A DNA stretch of 64,000 nt from Sphingobacterium psychroaquaticum (GTDB lineage: Bacteria > Bacteroidota > Bacteroidia > Sphingobacteriales > Sphingobacteriaceae), in assembly GCF_900177625.1 (NCBI RefSeq), contig NZ_FXAU01000005.1:310001-374000 (forward strand), given 5' to 3'. A program made the position numbers and the translations under genes. The notes beneath the pieces were generated by a model, which saw nothing but the letters and a program-made list of their open reading frames with translations, did not search any database and had not been told where the DNA came from. Of this stretch, positions 18,632 to 27,773 are shown piece after piece; position 1 is the stretch's first letter, and each line of letters begins with the position of its first letter.

Positions 18632-18840
18632 AGTGATATCTTTTTAATTCTGTAGACGTTTAAGTAGCATTGCTACGTTGCGCTCCGGTTCTCCTTTTGC
18701 GCCTAAACGATAAAGGTCAAAAAAAATGCCAAACCTATTCGGGGAGCAATTTTGATAACCGAAATAGAAATCCTTTATTTTATTATGCTGACATAGAAAT
18801 AAATAGTAACTTTAAGAAACAGTTATAAACAACGAATGAT

Positions 18841-19272
18841 ATGAAAAAGATTTTATTGACCTTTTTTGGGCTTTTGGCAACGGTTTGTCTTTTTGCACAA
18901 ACCAATGATGCGATTGTTGGTAAATGGAAAACCATAGATGATGAAAGCGGTCAGGCGAAGTCCATCGTGGAGATATTTAAAAAATCGGATGGTAAGTATT
19001 ACGGAAAAATTTCGCAGCTACTCTTGAAGCCAGAAAATGATAAATGTGTGAACTGCAAAGACGATCGTAAAGATAAACCATTGATCGGTATGGAGGTTAT
19101 TCGCGGATTATCAAAAAGTAAGAGTGAGTATACGGGGGGCAGTATTGTGGATCCAAAAAATGGAAAAACATATAAATGTACGGTAACCCGAGACGGAGAT
19201 AAGCTGAATGTACGCGGTTATGTTGGTTTTTCGCTTATCGGAAGAACACAAACGTGGCATCTGGTGAAGTAG
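18841..19272 (+). CDS. Exported DUF2147 protein
   Basis: A 143-residue secreted protein. The signal peptide MKKILLTFFGLLATVCLFAQ precedes a lipocalin-like DUF2147 domain: VGKWKTIDDESGQAKSIVEIFK, IGMEVIRGL, GGSIVDPKNGKTYKCTV and LNVRGYVGFSLIGRTQTW, which are the family's signature blocks. A CVNCKDD motif could form a disulfide. Function of the family is not established; it is periplasmic or outer-membrane associated by inference. It precedes the FtsX-like permease by 88 nt with no terminator seen. Confidence 0.88.
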   Translation: MKKILLTFFGLLATVCLFAQTNDAIVGKWKTIDDESGQAKSIVEIFKKSDGKYYGKISQLLLKPENDKCVNCKDDRKDKPLIGMEVIRGLSKSKSEYTGGSIVDPKNGKTYKCTVTRDGDKLNVRGYVGFSLIGRTQTWHLVK

Positions 19273-19360
19273 GGACGATTTGCTTTTTAATAATATTTCG
19301 ATTAATTTACTCTATTAAAAGTTTTGAATTTTTTCTAAGTTTGGTAATAAGAATTAATCG

Positions 19361-20608
19361 ATGTCGGTAAACATGTCCTATACAGAGAATGTGAAGCTTG
19401 CGTTGCAATCTATTGTGAGCAATAAACTTCGTACATTCTTAACTGCTTTAATTATTGCTATTGGTATAATGGCGCTCATAGGTGTGTTGACTTCTATTGA
19501 CGCGATACAAAGCTCGTTGACGAATTCGTTTTCATCGATGGGCTCTAATTCATTCAATATTCGAAACAGAGGCGTCAATGTACAAATTGGTGGGTCTGGT
19601 AATAAAGCAAAAGTTTTCCGGTCAATTACCTATCAAGAAGCTTTGGCATTCAAAGATAATTTCGATTATGGGGCGCTGGTTTCTTTAAATGTAAATGTAA
19701 CTTGGGGGGCGACGGCAAAATATATGGCCGAAAAAACAAACCCCAATATCGGTGTCTTAGGTTCCGATGAGAACTACTTGGAGACATCCGGTTATAAGCT
19801 TGAAGATGGACGAAACTTTACGGCCCAGGATATCGAGAATGCAAATCCCGTTGTGATCATTGGCCAGGAGGTCAAAACCAAGCTATTTAAGAATAACAAA
19901 AAGGCAGTGGGGGAGTACATCACGATTGGGGGGGCACGCTTTACGGTGATTGGTGTGCTGGAAAGTAAAGGGTCAAGTGCCGGATTTGGATCTGATAAAG
20001 CTTGTTTTATTCCGATATCACGGGGGAGAGCAATGATATCCAATGCCAATCCTTCATTTGTGATTACAGTCATGACGAGCGATCCCTTTAAGATGGATGG
20101 CGCGGAAGGTGAGGCGATAGCGACGTTCCGAAAAATTAGAGCTTTAAATGCGAAACAAAGCAATGATTTCGAAATAATAAAATCTGATGCCGTTGCGCAG
20201 ATGTTAATGCAGAATTTAACATATGTGACCATGGGTGCAATTGTTATCGCATTTATTACGCTGGTTGGTGCCTCAATTGGATTAATGAACATCATGTTAG
20301 TCTCAGTAACGGAGCGTACTCGGGAGATTGGTGTGCGAAAAGCGATTGGCGCCACGCCAAGTGTGATTCGCAAGCAGTTCCTAATGGAGGCTGTTGTCAT
20401 CTGTGTTTTGGGGGGGATTGCAGGCATTGTGTTGGGTATCCTAATTGGTAATGTATTGGCCTTGGCTTTGGGTGCCGATTTTATAATTCCATGGAAATGG
20501 ATGATGCTTGGACTGACGGTTTGTATTGGTGTAGGAATGCTTTCAGGCTATTATCCAGCGTCCAAAGCTTCAAAATTAGACCCTGTAGAAGCGTTACGCT
20601 ACGAATAA
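19361..20608 (+). CDS. MacB/FtsX-type ABC transporter permease
   Basis: Integral membrane subunit of a mechanotransmission-type ABC system (MacB, LolCE class), 415 residues. N-terminal helix (TFLTALIIAIGIMALIGVLTSI), then a large periplasmic MacB_PCD domain, then three C-terminal helices (ITLVGASIGLMNIMLVSVTERTREIGVRKAIGAT and following) ending with YYPASKASKLDPVEALRYE, the family signature. No ATPase gene is adjacent, so the partner must be elsewhere. An in-frame ATG at 19373 is an alternative start. A -7-like TAAGTTTG lies at 19336-19343. Confidence 0.9.
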   Translation: MSVNMSYTENVKLALQSIVSNKLRTFLTALIIAIGIMALIGVLTSIDAIQSSLTNSFSSMGSNSFNIRNRGVNVQIGGSGNKAKVFRSITYQEALAFKDNFDYGALVSLNVNVTWGATAKYMAEKTNPNIGVLGSDENYLETSGYKLEDGRNFTAQDIENANPVVIIGQEVKTKLFKNNKKAVGEYITIGGARFTVIGVLESKGSSAGFGSDKACFIPISRGRAMISNANPSFVITVMTSDPFKMDGAEGEAIATFRKIRALNAKQSNDFEIIKSDAVAQMLMQNLTYVTMGAIVIAFITLVGASIGLMNIMLVSVTERTREIGVRKAIGATPSVIRKQFLMEAVVICVLGGIAGIVLGILIGNVLALALGADFIIPWKWMMLGLTVCIGVGMLSGYYPASKASKLDPVEALRYE

Positions 20609-20662
20609 AATTTAAACAATCGATTTCTTGTCAGGAAGCGAAGCTATTGCAACGCGAAATTG

Positions 20663-20670
20663 TACCTTTG
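20663..20670 (+). promoter_or_regulatory. -7 promoter element of kbl
   Basis: TACCTTTG lies 125 nt before the kbl ATG, implying a leader of about 120 nt with no recognised structure. Confidence 0.5.
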
Positions 20671-20795
20671 TATAGGAGTGTTGTATTGTGGCTGTCTAGC
20701 GTGATCTGTTAAGACAGAGCAACCTCACGGCTCACAATTTTACGAGTTAACTATTTCACGATGTCTGGAAGTAGGCATTTTTTAGAATAAAGGAT

Positions 20796-21986
20796 ATGTA
20801 CAAAACATTAAAACCCGCATTAGAGAAAGAACTAGCAGCAATTAAAGAGGCTGGCTTGTATAAAGAAGAACGTATTATCATCACGCCGCAAGGTGCTGAT
20901 ATTAAAGTTAGCACAGGCCAAGAGGTGGTTAATTTTTGTGCGAATAACTATTTAGGCCTTTCCTCCAATCCAAAAGTTATTGAAGCCGCAAAAAAGGCGA
21001 TCGATACCCATGGTTATGGTATGTCCTCGGTACGTTTTATTTGTGGTACACAAGATATTCACAAAACGTTAGAAGCAAAGCTATCGACTTTCTTAGGGAC
21101 AGAAGATACGATCCTATATGCGGCGGCATTCGATGCAAATGGTGGTGTATTTGAGCCCCTTTTCGGAGCGGAGGATGCCATTATCTCGGATGAGCTGAAC
21201 CATGCTTCAATCATTGATGGGGTGCGCTTATGTAAAGCCCAACGCTTCCGCTATAAAAACTGTGATATGGCGGATTTGGAAGCACAATTGATTGCTGCTT
21301 CTGGTGCACGTCACAAAATAATTGTTACAGACGGCGCTTTCTCTATGGATGGGTCGGTTGCTCCTTTGGACAAAATTTGTGACTTAGCAGATAAGTATGA
21401 AGCGTTGGTGATGATCGATGAATCACACTGTTCTGGATTCATTGGTAAGACAGGTCGTGGTACGCATGAGTTGTTTGATGTTATCGAACGTGTGGATATT
21501 ATCACGGGTACATTAGGTAAGGCTTTAGGCGGTGCGTCTGGTGGTTTTACTTCCGGAAAGAAAGAAATTATCGATATGCTACGTCAGCGTTCACGTCCAT
21601 ATTTATTTTCAAACACGCTTGCTCCTGCTATCGCTGGCGCTTCGGTTGCCGTATTGGATATGTTGAGCGAGACGACAGAATTACGCGATAAGTTAGAAAG
21701 TAACACGCTCTATTTCCGTGAAAAGATGACAGAGGCAGGTTTCGATATCAAGCCAGGTTTTCATCCGATCGTCCCTGTGATGTTGTATGATGCTAAGTTG
21801 GCACAAGAGTTTGCGGCGCGTATGCTCGAAGAAGGAATATATGTAATTGGGTTTTATTATCCTGTTGTACCGCAAGGAAAAGCACGTATTCGCGTTCAAA
21901 TCTCTGCTGGCCACGATGTGGAACACTTAGATAAAGCTATTCAGGCGTTTACGAAAGTGGGTCGAGAATTAGAGGTAATAAAATAA
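20796..21986 (+). CDS. kbl: Glycine C-acetyltransferase (2-amino-3-ketobutyrate CoA ligase)
   Basis: PLP enzyme of threonine breakdown: 2-amino-3-ketobutyrate plus CoA gives glycine and acetyl-CoA. The 396-residue protein matches E. coli Kbl in length. Motifs are [56 protein letters not shown] and [15 protein letters not shown], whose Lys242 is the PLP Schiff-base lysine (Lys244 in E. coli). No threonine dehydrogenase (tdh) gene is adjacent. 8-amino-7-oxononanoate synthase is the nearest relative, but the [10 protein letters not shown] and HCSGF blocks favour Kbl. Confidence 0.94.
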   Translation: MYKTLKPALEKELAAIKEAGLYKEERIIITPQGADIKVSTGQEVVNFCANNYLGLSSNPKVIEAAKKAIDTHGYGMSSVRFICGTQDIHKTLEAKLSTFLGTEDTILYAAAFDANGGVFEPLFGAEDAIISDELNHASIIDGVRLCKAQRFRYKNCDMADLEAQLIAASGARHKIIVTDGAFSMDGSVAPLDKICDLADKYEALVMIDESHCSGFIGKTGRGTHELFDVIERVDIITGTLGKALGGASGGFTSGKKEIIDMLRQRSRPYLFSNTLAPAIAGASVAVLDMLSETTELRDKLESNTLYFREKMTEAGFDIKPGFHPIVPVMLYDAKLAQEFAARMLEEGIYVIGFYYPVVPQGKARIRVQISAGHDVEHLDKAIQAFTKVGRELEVIK

Positions 21987-21999
21987 TAATATAAAAAAT

Positions 22000-22044
22000 A
22001 AAAATAAGAGGTGCAAAATTATTATCTTTGCACCTCTTATTTTT
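22000..22044 (+). terminator. kbl terminator hairpin overlapping the typA promoter
   Basis: Arm AAAAATAAGAGGTGCAAA (22000-22017) pairs perfectly over 18 bp with 22027-22044; the 9-nt loop is ATTATTATC and the right arm ends in a T run. A -7 element TATCTTTG (22023-22030) spans the loop and right arm, 33 nt before the typA ATG. The same bases therefore end kbl transcripts and start typA transcripts. Confidence 0.85.
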
Positions 22045-22063
22045 TATAATACATTATCGCTCA

Positions 22064-23869
22064 ATGCAAAACATCAGAAATATCGCGATTATCGCACACG
22101 TTGACCACGGTAAGACAACTCTTGTCGACAAAATCTTATACTTCACTAATCAGTTTAGAGAAAATGAAAATGCTGGTGAGTTAATTTTGGATAATAACGA
22201 CCTGGAAAGAGAGCGTGGTATCACTATTGTATCTAAAAACGTTGCTGTAAAGTATAAAGACGTTAAAATCAATATTATCGACACCCCTGGTCACGCCGAT
22301 TTCGGTGGTGAGGTAGAGCGTGTTTTGAAAATGGCTGATGGTGTTGTTTTGTTGGTGGATGCCTTCGAAGGGCCAATGCCACAAACACGTTTTGTTACAG
22401 GAAAGGCTTTAGGTCTTGGTATCAAGCCTATCGTCGTAGTAAACAAAGTGGACAAAGAAAACTGTCGTCCAGAAGAGGTTTACGAAAATGTATTTGACTT
22501 GTTCTTCAACTTAGGTGCGAACGAAGATCAATTGGATTTCCCAGTATTGTACGGTTCATCGAAACAAGGATGGATGTCTAAAGACTGGAAAAAACCAACA
22601 GAGGACTTCACGGAACTCCTAGATGCTATCATCGAGCATATCCCTGCTCCTAAAGTGTCTGAAGGTACATTACAAATGCAAATCACTTCCCTTGATTATT
22701 CTACTTTCGTAGGTCGTATCGCGATTGGCCGTGTTGCCCGTGGAACGATCAAAGAAAACCAACCCGTTTCTTTAGTGAAACGCGATGGTAAAATAGTGAA
22801 ATCTCGTGTTAAAGAATTACAGGTTTTTGAAGGACTAGGACGTATTAAAGTTCCAGAAGTTCATGCCGGTGATATCTGTGCTGTTGTCGGTATCGAAGGT
22901 TTCGATATTGGTGATACAATTGCTGATTTTGAAAATCCAGAGCAATTAGAGGTAATCAGCATTGATGAGCCTACAATGAACATGCTTTTCACGATCAATA
23001 ACTCTCCATTCTTCGGTAAAGAAGGTAAATTGGTTACTTCACGTAACATCTATGACCGTTTACAGAAAGAATTAGAGAAAAACTTAGCATTACGCGTTGT
23101 GCCTACAGAGTCTCCGGACGCTTGGTTGGTATACGGTCGTGGTATTCTTCACTTGTCTGTTCTTATCGAGACGATGCGTCGCGAAGGTTACGAATTGCAA
23201 GTAGGACAACCTCAGGTAATTGTAAAAGAAATTGACGGTGTTAAATGTGAGCCTATTGAAGAGCTTGTAGTTGACGTACCGGGTGATGTAGCTGGTAAAG
23301 TAATCGAATTGGTAACACAGCGTAAAGGTGAGTTGTTGATTATGGAAGCTAAAGGTGATATGCAACACTTGGAATTCTCTATCCCTTCCCGTGGTATCAT
23401 TGGTTTGCGTAACAACGTATTGACAGCTACAGCTGGAGAGGCTGTAATGGCACACCGTTTGAAAGGATATGAGCCTTGGAAAGGAACAATCCCTGGTCGT
23501 TTGGCGGGTGTATTGATCTCATTGGATACAGGTTCGACTACAGCATACTCTATCGATAAATTACAAGATCGTGGTCGTTTCTTTGTTGATCCAGGAGTAG
23601 AGGTTTATGAAGGACAAATCTTGGGTGAGCACATCCGTGATAACGATCTAACAATCAACGTAACAAAAGGTAAGCAGTTGACAAATATGCGTGCATCAGG
23701 TTCTGATGACAATACACGTATTGCTCCTGCAATCAAGTTCTCTTTAGAGGAGTGTATGGAATACATCCAAGCTGATGAGTACATTGAAGTAACACCACAA
23801 TCTATGCGTCTACGTAAAATCTATTTAACGGAAAATGAGCGTAAAGTAAACGCGAAAAAATTCCAATAA
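22064..23869 (+). CDS. typA: Ribosome-associated GTPase TypA/BipA
   Basis: Translational GTPase of the EF-G family that binds ribosomes and helps 50S assembly and stress adaptation. The ATG at 22064 begins [25 protein letters not shown], the universal TypA N-terminus with the G1 loop AHVDHGKTT; an upstream in-frame ATG lies inside the terminator/promoter hairpin and is not the start. Further G motifs are RGITI (switch I), [11 protein letters not shown] and [10 protein letters not shown]. The C-terminal TypA-specific domain contains [24 protein letters not shown] and [14 protein letters not shown]. At 601 residues it is full length. Confidence 0.97.
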   Translation: MQNIRNIAIIAHVDHGKTTLVDKILYFTNQFRENENAGELILDNNDLERERGITIVSKNVAVKYKDVKINIIDTPGHADFGGEVERVLKMADGVVLLVDAFEGPMPQTRFVTGKALGLGIKPIVVVNKVDKENCRPEEVYENVFDLFFNLGANEDQLDFPVLYGSSKQGWMSKDWKKPTEDFTELLDAIIEHIPAPKVSEGTLQMQITSLDYSTFVGRIAIGRVARGTIKENQPVSLVKRDGKIVKSRVKELQVFEGLGRIKVPEVHAGDICAVVGIEGFDIGDTIADFENPEQLEVISIDEPTMNMLFTINNSPFFGKEGKLVTSRNIYDRLQKELEKNLALRVVPTESPDAWLVYGRGILHLSVLIETMRREGYELQVGQPQVIVKEIDGVKCEPIEELVVDVPGDVAGKVIELVTQRKGELLIMEAKGDMQHLEFSIPSRGIIGLRNNVLTATAGEAVMAHRLKGYEPWKGTIPGRLAGVLISLDTGSTTAYSIDKLQDRGRFFVDPGVEVYEGQILGEHIRDNDLTINVTKGKQLTNMRASGSDDNTRIAPAIKFSLEECMEYIQADEYIEVTPQSMRLRKIYLTENERKVNAKKFQ

Positions 23870-23876
23870 TAGCATA

Positions 23877-23922
23877 AGCAATAAAAAAAGCCTTCGAAAT
23901 TTCGAAGGCTTTTTTTATTGCT
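23877..23922. terminator. 46-bp perfect palindrome, bidirectional terminator between typA and the ecotin gene
   Basis: Every base from 23877 to 23922 pairs with its mirror. The core GCCTTCGAAATTTCGAAGGC is flanked by seven A on the left and seven T on the right, so it terminates both converging genes. Confidence 0.93.
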
Positions 23923-23929
23923 GTTATTT

Positions 23930-24445
23930 TTATTTCTTTTGTCTTACTTCTGCAGCCCGGTAGATATCGTCTTCGGCTTTGAAAATTCTGAACTGTACGT
24001 CGTATCCCTCAGGTACATAAATAACGATCGGTAACCGTCCATTGTAGTTCGTCACGGTTGGACCTGCAGAAACAAATTTGAGTACCCGCTCATTATCGGG
24101 ACACGCCATTAATGTGCTTGCTGCTCCTCCGTTGGACTTGAAAACATAGTAGTTATACCCCCAACCCTCTAATGGTTTCTCTTCCAAAGAACCTTGTAAA
24201 CGGTGCGTGTTGCACTTGTCTACTTCCATCATTTTACCAATCGTAAATTCAATTTTCTTGTTATTGTCATTATCCGAATGTGGAACTTCAATAACCATTT
24301 GCTTATAACCTGCTTCAGGCTTAGGGAAAATAGATGGATCTTGTTTGATAATTGTGCTTTGCGCCATAGTAACGTTGTTAAAACCAATAAAGGCAAGTAA
24401 TAATCCTACACCTAAACCTTTCACTATTTTCTTTTTCATGTGCAT
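23930..24445 (-). CDS. Ecotin-family periplasmic serine protease inhibitor
   Basis: Inhibitor of trypsin-fold proteases, acting as a dimer in the periplasm. Signal peptide to about residue 29 (GVGLLLAFIGFNNVTMAQ), then the ecotin domain: EFTIGKMMEVDKCNTHRLQGSLEEKPLEGWGYNYYVF matches the LEGWGYDYYVF core of E. coli ecotin. The reactive loop is STLMACP, against STMMACP in E. coli: the P1 residue (Met84 there) is Leu112 here. Cys78 and Cys115 give the conserved disulfide. The terminal block LPIVIYVPEGYDVQFRIFKAEDDI is also ecotin-like. An alternative ATG lies two codons downstream. Transcribed alone. Confidence 0.93.
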   Translation of the reverse strand: MHMKKKIVKGLGVGLLLAFIGFNNVTMAQSTIIKQDPSIFPKPEAGYKQMVIEVPHSDNDNNKKIEFTIGKMMEVDKCNTHRLQGSLEEKPLEGWGYNYYVFKSNGGAASTLMACPDNERVLKFVSAGPTVTNYNGRLPIVIYVPEGYDVQFRIFKAEDDIYRAAEVRQKK

Positions 24446-24535
24446 ATATTTTTCTTATTAATCGAAACTCGATATGTAATCGCTACAATCAGCCCGTTTT
24501 TATGTAAGACTGCAGTTCTCGGGTTGGGTTTAATT

Positions 24536-25279
24536 CTAATCGTGCAACTTGCTTGGATCGATCTCCCGAATCAGCGCACGAGCCAAGATCCGGTTTGGAT
24601 CAATGACCGGTAGGCCTGAGTTTTCTTTTTCTGGAATTGCCAAAGGCAATTCAGTGCACCCTAAAACAATTGCTTTAGCTCCCAATTTCTTAAGTTCCAT
24701 GATCGAGGCAATAATTTCCTGTCGTGCACGATTGCTGACTGGTGAAGAAATAGCCTTTATGCCGTATGTTTTGTCATAAATACTTGCATGAATTTTTTCT
24801 TGGAGCGCATCATCGGGTTCCACTGTTTCCAATCCATTTTGGGATAGAATGTTTTTATACAAGCCCGTGTTTTTAGTTCCAGTGGTACTGAGTACCCCCA
24901 CATCAATACCTCCAAAGTTCTGCTGTATAAACGAAGCCGTCTCTTCCACCAAATGCAAGAGTTTGACTCGACTTCCTGCGTGTGCTAACTCTTCTTTAAT
25001 GACATCAAAGATACGTGGAGCATGCGCCGTATTACAAGGTATAGCGACCACGGTAGCACCTGTTTTTTCAAGCTCTTGAATAATTTCTGCAATGGCATAG
25101 GCCGGGTTTTCACTTTCTTGTCCTAAGAGATATGCCGTGCGGTCTGCAATTCTATGTGGTTGCGAAGAAAGTAATACCGGCAAGTGCTCTTGATCTGTCG
25201 TGGCTATGGTTTCTTCAATAATTTTAGTTACGATGTCTAGTCCGGCAAGCGGACCTACACCTCCAATAATTCCGATCAT
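24536..25279 (-). CDS. Aspartate/glutamate racemase family protein
   Basis: PLP-independent amino-acid racemase fold, 247 residues. The ATG at 25279 begins MIGIIGGVGPLAGLDIV, the usual N-terminus; 13 upstream in-frame codons overlap the preceding gene's end. Catalytic cysteines lie in VAIPCNTAHA (first half) and VLGCTELPLAI (second half), with GVLSTTGT between. Both half-sites are intact, so the enzyme should be active, probably on aspartate. It is the last gene of a three-gene minus-strand operon with a P1 peptidase and a serine hydrolase, 14 nt after the latter's stop codon. Confidence 0.88.
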   Translation of the reverse strand: MIGIIGGVGPLAGLDIVTKIIEETIATTDQEHLPVLLSSQPHRIADRTAYLLGQESENPAYAIAEIIQELEKTGATVVAIPCNTAHAPRIFDVIKEELAHAGSRVKLLHLVEETASFIQQNFGGIDVGVLSTTGTKNTGLYKNILSQNGLETVEPDDALQEKIHASIYDKTYGIKAISSPVSNRARQEIIASIMELKKLGAKAIVLGCTELPLAIPEKENSGLPVIDPNRILARALIREIDPSKLHD

Positions 25280-25293
25280 ATCTATAATCCTAA

Positions 25294-26412
25294 TTAATCC
25301 AATTCGCCCTGACGCCATTCATACGCCCAGAACGTTTGTTCATCATTCAAAAATAAAGCCAACAAATCCCCCATTGCTTGAAAGCCATCTTCCGTATTCA
25401 TAAAGACAGCTAAACTTTGCTTGCGCTCCGGGTAGGCTATAAAGAAACAGCGAAAACCTGGATTGGAGCCTGTGTGCCAAAGTGCGGTACCGACCTCATT
25501 GAGCTGTAGACGGAGCCCCAGTGCACACGGCACGTATGTATCACGTGTTGTTTGCGTATTGCCAACCTGTGCTTCACCTTGTTTCGTTAGCAGAAGCTGG
25601 TGTGTTTCTTTTTTCAGTCCCTCGCCCCCGAGTAAAGCCCGTTGTACAAATTTCGTATAATCTTCGGACGTCGTATAGAGTGTATATGCTGCATTTGCTT
25701 TTCGATACTGTCCCAACGATCTAGGTTTTTGCCCTGTAAGATGGCCGAAGGCCGCATCCTGTAGGAGTCTATCCTTCCAAATAATTTCGGAGTGCGTCAT
25801 CGCTAGCGGTGTAAGAACTTCTTCTTCCACGAGTTGTTGAAAGCTTTTCTTGGTGATATGTTCCATCGTCTCCTGTAAGAAGTAGAAGCCTTCACCGGAA
25901 TAAGCATATTGCGTTCCTGGTGTAAAGAGTAATGTTAGTGGTGTTGCACGCCAGGCAGGCGAGGGTACATCTCCCTCCCAGTTATGGAGACCGCTGCGAT
26001 GCGTAAGTACCATACGCGCTGTAATCCTTTCCTTACCGGGTGTTTGGCTTAACCGATCGTAGGGATAATAATCCCAAAGTGGTTTATCAAGAGAAATCAG
26101 TCCTTGGTCCAGAAGGCGAAGGAATACATAAGCAGTGACGACTTTTGTCAAAGAGGCCGCTTGAAAAGCTGTCTGTCGGGAAATAGTTTCGTGAGCTCCC
26201 ATGCGTTTAACCCCCAAGGCGTAGTGTGTGGTTATTCCCTTATCGACGAAGGTAACCTGCATTCCCGGAATGCCTACTTTAGTAGACAATGCCTGTAGTT
26301 TTGCATACATATCTCGTTGGCCTTGTACAGCGAAGGAGCAAAAGAGAAGAAACAGGAGAATAATCGTTTTATTGCTGTTCTGCTTTAGGTAAGCGATCAT
26401 GATGTAATGCAT
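25294..26412 (-). CDS. Exported beta-lactamase-fold serine hydrolase
   Basis: Class C beta-lactamase / DD-peptidase-fold hydrolase of 372 residues with an N-terminal signal segment ending near FAVQGQ. The active-site S-x-x-K is Ser87-Leu-Thr-Lys90 (AASLTKVV). The second motif, normally Y-x-N, reads Tyr171-Ser-Gly, and the third is HTG (ALWHTGSNPGF) instead of KTG. Such variants are common in esterases and D-amino-peptidases of this fold, so antibiotic hydrolysis is not implied. It overlaps the end of the upstream P1 peptidase gene by 44 nt (32 nt if the in-frame ATG at 26400 is used), showing tight coupling. Confidence 0.86.
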   Translation of the reverse strand: MHYIMIAYLKQNSNKTIILLFLLFCSFAVQGQRDMYAKLQALSTKVGIPGMQVTFVDKGITTHYALGVKRMGAHETISRQTAFQAASLTKVVTAYVFLRLLDQGLISLDKPLWDYYPYDRLSQTPGKERITARMVLTHRSGLHNWEGDVPSPAWRATPLTLLFTPGTQYAYSGEGFYFLQETMEHITKKSFQQLVEEEVLTPLAMTHSEIIWKDRLLQDAAFGHLTGQKPRSLGQYRKANAAYTLYTTSEDYTKFVQRALLGGEGLKKETHQLLLTKQGEAQVGNTQTTRDTYVPCALGLRLQLNEVGTALWHTGSNPGFRCFFIAYPERKQSLAVFMNTEDGFQAMGDLLALFLNDEQTFWAYEWRQGELD

Positions 26413-27541
26413 TATATTTCTTTAATATTTCTATTGTTTTCTGAATAGGAAGAGCTTTCAACGTGTTGCCGGCAACACCCTGGCTATCCTGTGCCATAAA
26501 CATGGAGTTTAAAATTGCTTCTTCTGTCGCTTCCCAAACCGCCATAAAAAGAGGTGACATGGCGTCGTTCGTTAATTCTTCGGTGACACGTACTATCGTG
26601 TTGCTGTTGTGCGGAATTCGATTCTGAGGTGTAGTAGAGAAAGCAATAGAGTAGTCGCCACTGCCGTTCGAAGAGAAGGAACCTACATTTCCAAAAGCAA
26701 TGTAAGAACGTTTCGCCAACCGCTTTAAGTTACGAGCAGACAAAGGAGCGTCGGTCGCAATGATAATCATACAAGAGCCATCCGCTTTGTAGTTTCCTTT
26801 TGGGTCCTTCATATAAAAGTTTTGCAACTCCCGCCCAACGGGGGCTCCGTTGATGTCAAGTACGCCACCAAAATTGGTTTGAACCAAGACACCTACAGTG
26901 TATCCTCCTTTGCTGGCCGGCAATTTACGCGATGCGGTGCCGATACCTCCTTTGTAACCCAGGCACTCTGTTCCCGTTCCTGCGCCCACATTTCCTTCGG
27001 TAACAGGGCCGGAAGCCGCAGTGGCGAGTGCCTGTTGTACATGCTCGGCGTGCACATGTCGCCCGCGAATATCATTTAAACCGCCGTCATTCGTCTCCCC
27101 AACAACGGAGTTCACCGACCGTACTTGCTCGTTTCCGGGTAAAGCGAGCATGTAATCAATAAGTGCGTCAGCAACCTTTGGGGCGTTCAGCGTGTTCGTT
27201 AAAAGGATAGGTGTTTCTATATTGCCGAGTTCTTCAATCTGTGAGATTCCCATCATTTTGCCAAACCCGTTACCGACATAGACTGCCGCGGGAACTTTTT
27301 CTTGAAAGAGATTGCCCGCATGTGGAAAGATGGCGGTAACACCAGTTCGAATGTTTTGGCCTTCGTTTATGGTGGTATGACCTACTTTTACACCGGCGAC
27401 ATCCGTTATAGCATTGTTCGACCCGGTCGGCAGAATGCCTATCGTTACACCAAAGTCGCGCGCGCGGCCACGTTTCTCTTGTCCATACGCAAAGCTCGTG
27501 ATCAACAGCGTGCAGAAGACTGTTGCTTTTAAGGTTCTCAT
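26369..27541 (-). CDS. P1-family (DmpA-like) peptidase, exported
   Basis: N-terminal-nucleophile aminopeptidase related to DmpA, which removes N-terminal L- or D-amino acids from peptides, amides and esters. The ATG at 27541 starts a signal peptide (MRTLKATVFCTLLITSFAYGQ); the frame is open 18 codons further upstream. The mature protein has the DmpA blocks FGVTIGILPTGSNNAITDVAGVKVGH, VVGETNDGGLNDIRG and GNVGAGTGTECLGYKGGIGTASR. The self-cleavage and nucleophile site is Gly-Ser256 in YKADGSCMIIIATDAPLS, matching Ser250 of DmpA. First gene of an operon with a serine hydrolase and an Asp/Glu racemase. Confidence 0.9.
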   Translation of the reverse strand: MRTLKATVFCTLLITSFAYGQEKRGRARDFGVTIGILPTGSNNAITDVAGVKVGHTTINEGQNIRTGVTAIFPHAGNLFQEKVPAAVYVGNGFGKMMGISQIEELGNIETPILLTNTLNAPKVADALIDYMLALPGNEQVRSVNSVVGETNDGGLNDIRGRHVHAEHVQQALATAASGPVTEGNVGAGTGTECLGYKGGIGTASRKLPASKGGYTVGVLVQTNFGGVLDINGAPVGRELQNFYMKDPKGNYKADGSCMIIIATDAPLSARNLKRLAKRSYIAFGNVGSFSSNGSGDYSIAFSTTPQNRIPHNSNTIVRVTEELTNDAMSPLFMAVWEATEEAILNSMFMAQDSQGVAGNTLKALPIQKTIEILKKYNALHHDRLPKAEQQ

Positions 27542-27738
27542 ACCTTGCTTATAGTAGGGGATTACTTTTAAAAAAGTAGAATCTGTAACATACATATATT
27601 TGTGTTTTTAAGGTCGATTTTCGATAAAGCAATAATAATGATTTTTCGATTGATTATGTAATCTGCCGCATAAATGCGGACTAACCTATGCTACAGGGCG
27701 ATTCTCCCCTTTGTTCCTGTGTTTTGGTCATTAATTCC

Positions 27739-27746
27739 TATCTTTG
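27739..27746 (+). promoter_or_regulatory. -7 promoter element of the M3 peptidase gene
   Basis: TATCTTTG, 27 nt before the ATG at 27774. Confidence 0.65.
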
Positions 27747-27773
27747 CCAAGAATAACAAATCTAAAAGCAGTA

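Noticed and set aside
25294-26412. Beta-lactam resistance gene
   Set aside because: The YxN motif reads Tyr-Ser-Gly, the third motif is HTG, and the operon context suggests a peptidase or esterase.
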